Source: an uncultured Barnesiella sp.
GTDB taxonomy: Bacteria > Bacteroidota > Bacteroidia > Bacteroidales > Barnesiellaceae
Assembly: GCA_944320995.1 (NCBI GenBank)
Contig: CALUJQ010000030.1
Location: 1-39,920 of the forward strand
DNA length: 39,920 bases
Reading direction: 5' to 3'
Shown: positions 36,903-39,920 of the stretch, in pieces
Layout of the letters: the number at the start of each line of letters is the position of its first letter
Numbering within the stretch: the first letter of the stretch is position 1
Translations under genes and position numbers: made by a program
Notes under the pieces: model-generated
Told to the model about the DNA's origin: nothing
The model's database searches: none
Seen by the model: only the letters and a program-made list of their open reading frames with translations

Positions 36903-39263
36903 TTATGATTCGATGATGGAGAATTTGGCAAATTTGAGCAGGAGTTGTTTGCTCCCGACGTTTTCAAATTCGACGGATATTTTGCAGTTATCGCCCGTTC
37001 CTTCGATAGCGGTAACCCTACCGTTGCCGAAACGGGCATGGCAAATGCGGGTCCCTATTTCGATTTCTCCGGCGGCTGTTGTCGTCGAGGTCTGTGCTGC
37101 CGGTCGATCTCCGCCCGGGGGGTGCGACTCTATTTTGGTGAGCCGTTTGGCGGGAGCCGGAGCGTTGAATGGACGAGGTGAAGGGGCGTATTCATTTTCA
37201 TCTCCCTCTCTTCGGAAGGGTTTGCGAGGCCATTCGTCTCCGAGGGGTTTCCGGTTCCACGAAGTCTCGTATCGGGTCGGTTCCTGTTTGAGTTGGGCCG
37301 GCATATCGACGAACTTGGGGTCGAGGTCTTTGATAAACCGGCTGGGAGGCGATGATACCGTCTGCCCGTTGCGGAAGCGGGTGAGGGCATAGGTAAGGAT
37401 ACAATTCTCTTCGGCCCGGGTGATGGCCACATAGAGCAGCCGGCGCTCCTCTTCGATTTCGCGCTCGCTCTCTTGGCACATCGACGAGGGGAACAAGTTC
37501 TCTTCCACGCCGACGATAAAGACCTGTTTGAATTCGAGCCCCTTCGAGGCGTGGACCGTCATCAGCGTCACTTTATCCTGTTCGTTTTCATCGCCGTTAT
37601 CTTGGTCGGTTGCCAATGCGATTTCGGCAAGGAAGTCCGATAGCGAAGTCTGTTCCTCGCCGCTCTCCTGCCGCAGGGTACAAAATTCGCGTATCCCGTT
37701 GAGCAACTCCTCGATATTCTCCTGCCGGCTGATATTCTCGGGGGTGCGGTCGGCCGTAATTTCGCGCAGGATGCCCGATTGTCTGATAATCGTTTCGGCC
37801 AGTTCGGCGGTAGGTTGTCGGTTGGCGGCAAGGCCGAAACTCTCGATAAGATCTTTGAAATCTTTCAGTTTGTTCAACGTCCCGTTGTTGACGGCGAGTG
37901 CGTGTCCCACGGGGTCGGAGAGTACCGCCCAAATACTGGTTTCATGTTTGTGAGCCACCTCGACCAGTTTGGTGAGCGTGGTGTTTCCAATACCCCTTGC
38001 CGGGTAGTTGATGACCCGTTTGAGTGCCTCCTCGTCGTTGGGGTTGATGGTGAGGCGGAAGTAGGCGATGGCATCTTTAATCTCCTTGCGTTGGTAGAAC
38101 GACATGCCGCCGTAGATACGGTACGGGATATTGCGTTTGCGGAGCGCCTCTTCCAAGATACGTGATTGGGCGTTGGTACGGTAGAGAATGGCGAAATCGT
38201 TGTAGTCGCAGTGAGTGGTCAATCGCATTTCGGCGATGCGGTTGGAGACGAGAAATCCCTCTTCAAAATCGGAATAAGCGCTCAACACCTGCACCTTGTT
38301 TCCCCGTTCCTTTTCCGAGAATACTTGTTTGGGAATCTGCTCTTTGTTTTTGGCGATGAGGCTGTTGGCCGTGTCAACGATGTTTTGGGTAGAGCGGTAG
38401 TTCCGTTCGAGCTTGAAAATTTTCAATCCGGGATACTCTTTGCTCAATCCCAATATGTTGTGGATATTGGCTCCCCTGAAAGAGTAGATGCTTTGGGCGT
38501 CGTCGCCCACCACGCAGATGTGTCGATGCTCCTTTCCCAGCTGGTTCACGATGAGGTGTTGTGCAAAATTGGTATCTTGATACTCATCGACCAGAATATA
38601 GGCAAAGAGGGTGCGGTAGTGTTGCAATACATCGGGGTGGTCGCGAAACAAGATGTTGGTGTTGAGCAGCAGGTCGTCGAAGTCCATGGCGCCCGACACG
38701 AAACAACGGTGGCGGTAGATTCGGTAAATCTCGTGGATAAGCGGACGTTTCGACCGCGTGTCCATTTCGACGAGTTCCCGGTTTTGGGCATACGTTTGAG
38801 GCTCGATGAGCGCATTTTTGGCATTCGAGATAATTGCCTGTACCGTACTCGGTTTATAGACCTTGTCGTCGAGTTGCAACTCTTTGATAATGCTCTTGAT
38901 GAGCGAAAGCGAGTCGGAAGCATCATACACGGTAAAATCGTGTCGGTAGCCCAACCGCTCGGCGTTGGCCCGCAGGATACGCGAGAAAATCGAGTGGAAC
39001 GTGCCCGCCCACAGTCGTGCGGCCGTCTCTGCACCCACCAGCGAAGCGATGCGCTCTTTCATCTCGTTGGCCGCCTTGTTGGTAAAGGTAAGGGCCAGCA
39101 GGCGATAGGGTGGATACCCCATTTGCAAGAGGTGTGCGATTTTGTAGGTCAGCACCCGGGTTTTGCCCGATCCTGCGCCGGCGATCACCAGTTGGGGCCC
39201 TTCGGTGTAGAGTACGGCATCGCGTTGTTGTTCGTTCAGTTCGTTCAGAAAATCCTGTTCCAC
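36903..39263 (-). CDS. uvrD: ATP-dependent DNA helicase, UvrD/PcrA type
   Basis: Superfamily 1A 3'-5' helicase acting in repair and in clearing proteins from DNA, 786 aa. It starts at GTG (39263), giving MEQDFLNELNEQQRDAVLY, with no better ATG nearby. Motifs in order: Q motif LNEQQRDAV, Walker A GAGSGKT (K34), FTNKAANEMKER, Walker B ILVDEYQDTN, VGDDAQSIYSFRGA, LERNYRST, VTLMTVHASKGLEFKQVFIVG and RRLLYVAITRA. The C-terminal tail (from about 640) ends in a region like the RNA polymerase-interacting Tudor fold (GTRICHARFGNGRVTAIEG). A TATCTTTG box lies just upstream. The paralogues PcrA, UvrD and Rep cannot be told apart with certainty by eye. Confidence 0.96.
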   Translation of the reverse strand: MEQDFLNELNEQQRDAVLYTEGPQLVIAGAGSGKTRVLTYKIAHLLQMGYPPYRLLALTFTNKAANEMKERIASLVGAETAARLWAGTFHSIFSRILRANAERLGYRHDFTVYDASDSLSLIKSIIKELQLDDKVYKPSTVQAIISNAKNALIEPQTYAQNRELVEMDTRSKRPLIHEIYRIYRHRCFVSGAMDFDDLLLNTNILFRDHPDVLQHYRTLFAYILVDEYQDTNFAQHLIVNQLGKEHRHICVVGDDAQSIYSFRGANIHNILGLSKEYPGLKIFKLERNYRSTQNIVDTANSLIAKNKEQIPKQVFSEKERGNKVQVLSAYSDFEEGFLVSNRIAEMRLTTHCDYNDFAILYRTNAQSRILEEALRKRNIPYRIYGGMSFYQRKEIKDAIAYFRLTINPNDEEALKRVINYPARGIGNTTLTKLVEVAHKHETSIWAVLSDPVGHALAVNNGTLNKLKDFKDLIESFGLAANRQPTAELAETIIRQSGILREITADRTPENISRQENIEELLNGIREFCTLRQESGEEQTSLSDFLAEIALATDQDNGDENEQDKVTLMTVHASKGLEFKQVFIVGVEENLFPSSMCQESEREIEEERRLLYVAITRAEENCILTYALTRFRNGQTVSSPPSRFIKDLDPKFVDMPAQLKQEPTRYETSWNRKPLGDEWPRKPFRREGDENEYAPSPRPFNAPAPAKRLTKIESHPPGGDRPAAQTSTTTAAGEIEIGTRICHARFGNGRVTAIEGTGDNCKISVEFENVGSKQLLLKFAKFSIIES

Positions 39264-39282
39264 TTCTTTCGGTTTGAAATTG

Positions 39283-39290
39283 CAAAGATA
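39283..39290 (-). promoter_or_regulatory. -7 box of the uvrD-nspC promoter
   Basis: TATCTTTG on the minus strand is an exact TAnnTTTG match, implying a start near 39276 and a very short leader before the GTG at 39263. No TTTG at the -33 position is evident. Confidence 0.55.
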
Positions 39291-39308
39291 GTGAATTCTG
39301 TATAATAT

Positions 39309-39920
39309 CTATTTCATCAGCCGTTTCAACCATTTCAGTTTATGGCCGTAAGGTGGGAACTTGAATCCGGAGTAGAGGCGTTGGGCCGAGGTGACGACGC
39401 CCCGCTGGTGGCTGAACGTCTCGAAACTCGTGCGGCCGTGATAAGCCCCCATGCCGCTGTTGCCTATGCCGCCGAAGGGCAGGTTGCTGTTGGCCGTTTG
39501 GAGTATCGTGTCGTTGATGCAGGCGCCGCCCGACGAGGTGTGCTGTATCATGTATCGGGCTCGTTTGCGGCTGCGGGTGAAGTAATAGAGGGCCAATGGT
39601 TTTTCCCGTTGGTTTACATACTCCACGCAGTCGTCGATGTCGTCGAAAGGAATCACGGGGAGGATAGGCCCGAAGATTTCGTCGGTGAGCAAGGGCGATT
39701 GCGGGTCTATATCGGTGAGCAGTGTAGGGGCGATATAGCGGTCGGTAGGGTCGTAAAATCCTCCGCAGAGGGCCGTGCCGTGCGTGAGGAGGGCGGCCAG
39801 CCGTTCGAAATGGCGGTCGTTGACGATGCGGGGATAGTCGGGGCTGAGTTGCGGGTTTTCGCCGTATTGCCGTGAGATTTCATCCGTTATCTGTTCAATG
39901 AGCGGCTGTTGTATGCTGCG
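39309..39920 (-). CDS. Aldehyde dehydrogenase, C-terminal part (cut by the window edge)
   Basis: NAD(P)-dependent aldehyde oxidation. The frame stays open to the last base of the window, giving 203 residues of what is normally about 455. Motifs: PDYPRIVNDRHFERL, APTLLTDIDPQSPLLTDEIFGPILPVIPFDD, GGACINDTI, and NLPFGGIGNSGMGAYHGRTSFETFSH, typical of class 3 (membrane-associated or fatty aldehyde) dehydrogenases. A basic tail follows (YGHKLKWLKRLMK). The catalytic Cys lies outside the window. It ends 45 nt before the uvrD start. Confidence 0.93.
   Translation of the reverse strand, partial: RSIQQPLIEQITDEISRQYGENPQLSPDYPRIVNDRHFERLAALLTHGTALCGGFYDPTDRYIAPTLLTDIDPQSPLLTDEIFGPILPVIPFDDIDDCVEYVNQREKPLALYYFTRSRKRARYMIQHTSSGGACINDTILQTANSNLPFGGIGNSGMGAYHGRTSFETFSHQRGVVTSAQRLYSGFKFPPYGHKLKWLKRLMK

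Noticed and set aside
38166..39305. Plus-strand open frame of 379 codons
   Set aside because: It is antisense to the helicase gene, where all SF1 motifs are in the other frame.

Overview
The window is Bacteroidales chromosome, and nothing in it fixes the genus. The evidence is a SusC/SusD pair, a hybrid two-component regulator with AraC output, promoter boxes of the Bacteroides type (-33 TTTG, -7 TAnnTTTG), an nspC gene, and type IX secretion (T9SS) C-terminal sorting domains on several secreted enzymes. The T9SS tails suggest a Porphyromonas/Barnesiella/Paludibacter-like lineage rather than a typical gut Bacteroides, but that is only a hint.

Region 1 (about 350-6630) is a complete type II-C CRISPR-Cas locus. 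A tracrRNA gene on the minus strand is followed on the plus strand by cas9, cas1 and cas2, which overlap by 4 nt at each joint, and then by an array of 47-nt repeats with 12 spacers. Two features stand out. First, cas9 is cut by one in-frame TAA directly after the RuvC-III motif, where relatives are expected to have Gln; both halves stay open in the same frame. Second, the right end of the array carries an 84-bp insert at the same site in two successive repeats, flanked by a 7-bp duplication, and a diverged copy in the terminal repeat. The insert lies exactly between the part of the repeat that pairs with tracrRNA and a promoter-like box, leaves both intact, and supplies a new -33 box. Every repeat seems to hold a Bacteroidetes promoter firing into the next spacer on the minus strand.

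Region 2 (6701-34914) is a polysaccharide utilization locus arranged around the regulator at 16231-20241. The minus-strand arm encodes a very large GH43-like multidomain protein with a T9SS tail, a GH43 lipoprotein, a sulfatase, a GH2 enzyme and an aldose 1-epimerase. The plus-strand arm encodes an ELWxxDGT-repeat T9SS protein, SusC, SusD, a surface lipoprotein, a GH43, a sialidase-fold (GH93-like) protein with a CBM9-like module and sorting domain, a GH51 arabinofuranosidase and a second sulfatase. GH43, GH51 and GH93-like enzymes together with GH2 and two sulfatases suggest a sulfated arabinan or arabinogalactan as substrate; this is inference.

Region 3 (34986-39920) is ordinary chromosome on the minus strand: a PH-domain-like membrane protein, a small membrane protein, carboxynorspermidine decarboxylase (nspC), a UvrD/PcrA-type helicase, and the C-terminal part of an aldehyde dehydrogenase that runs off the window.
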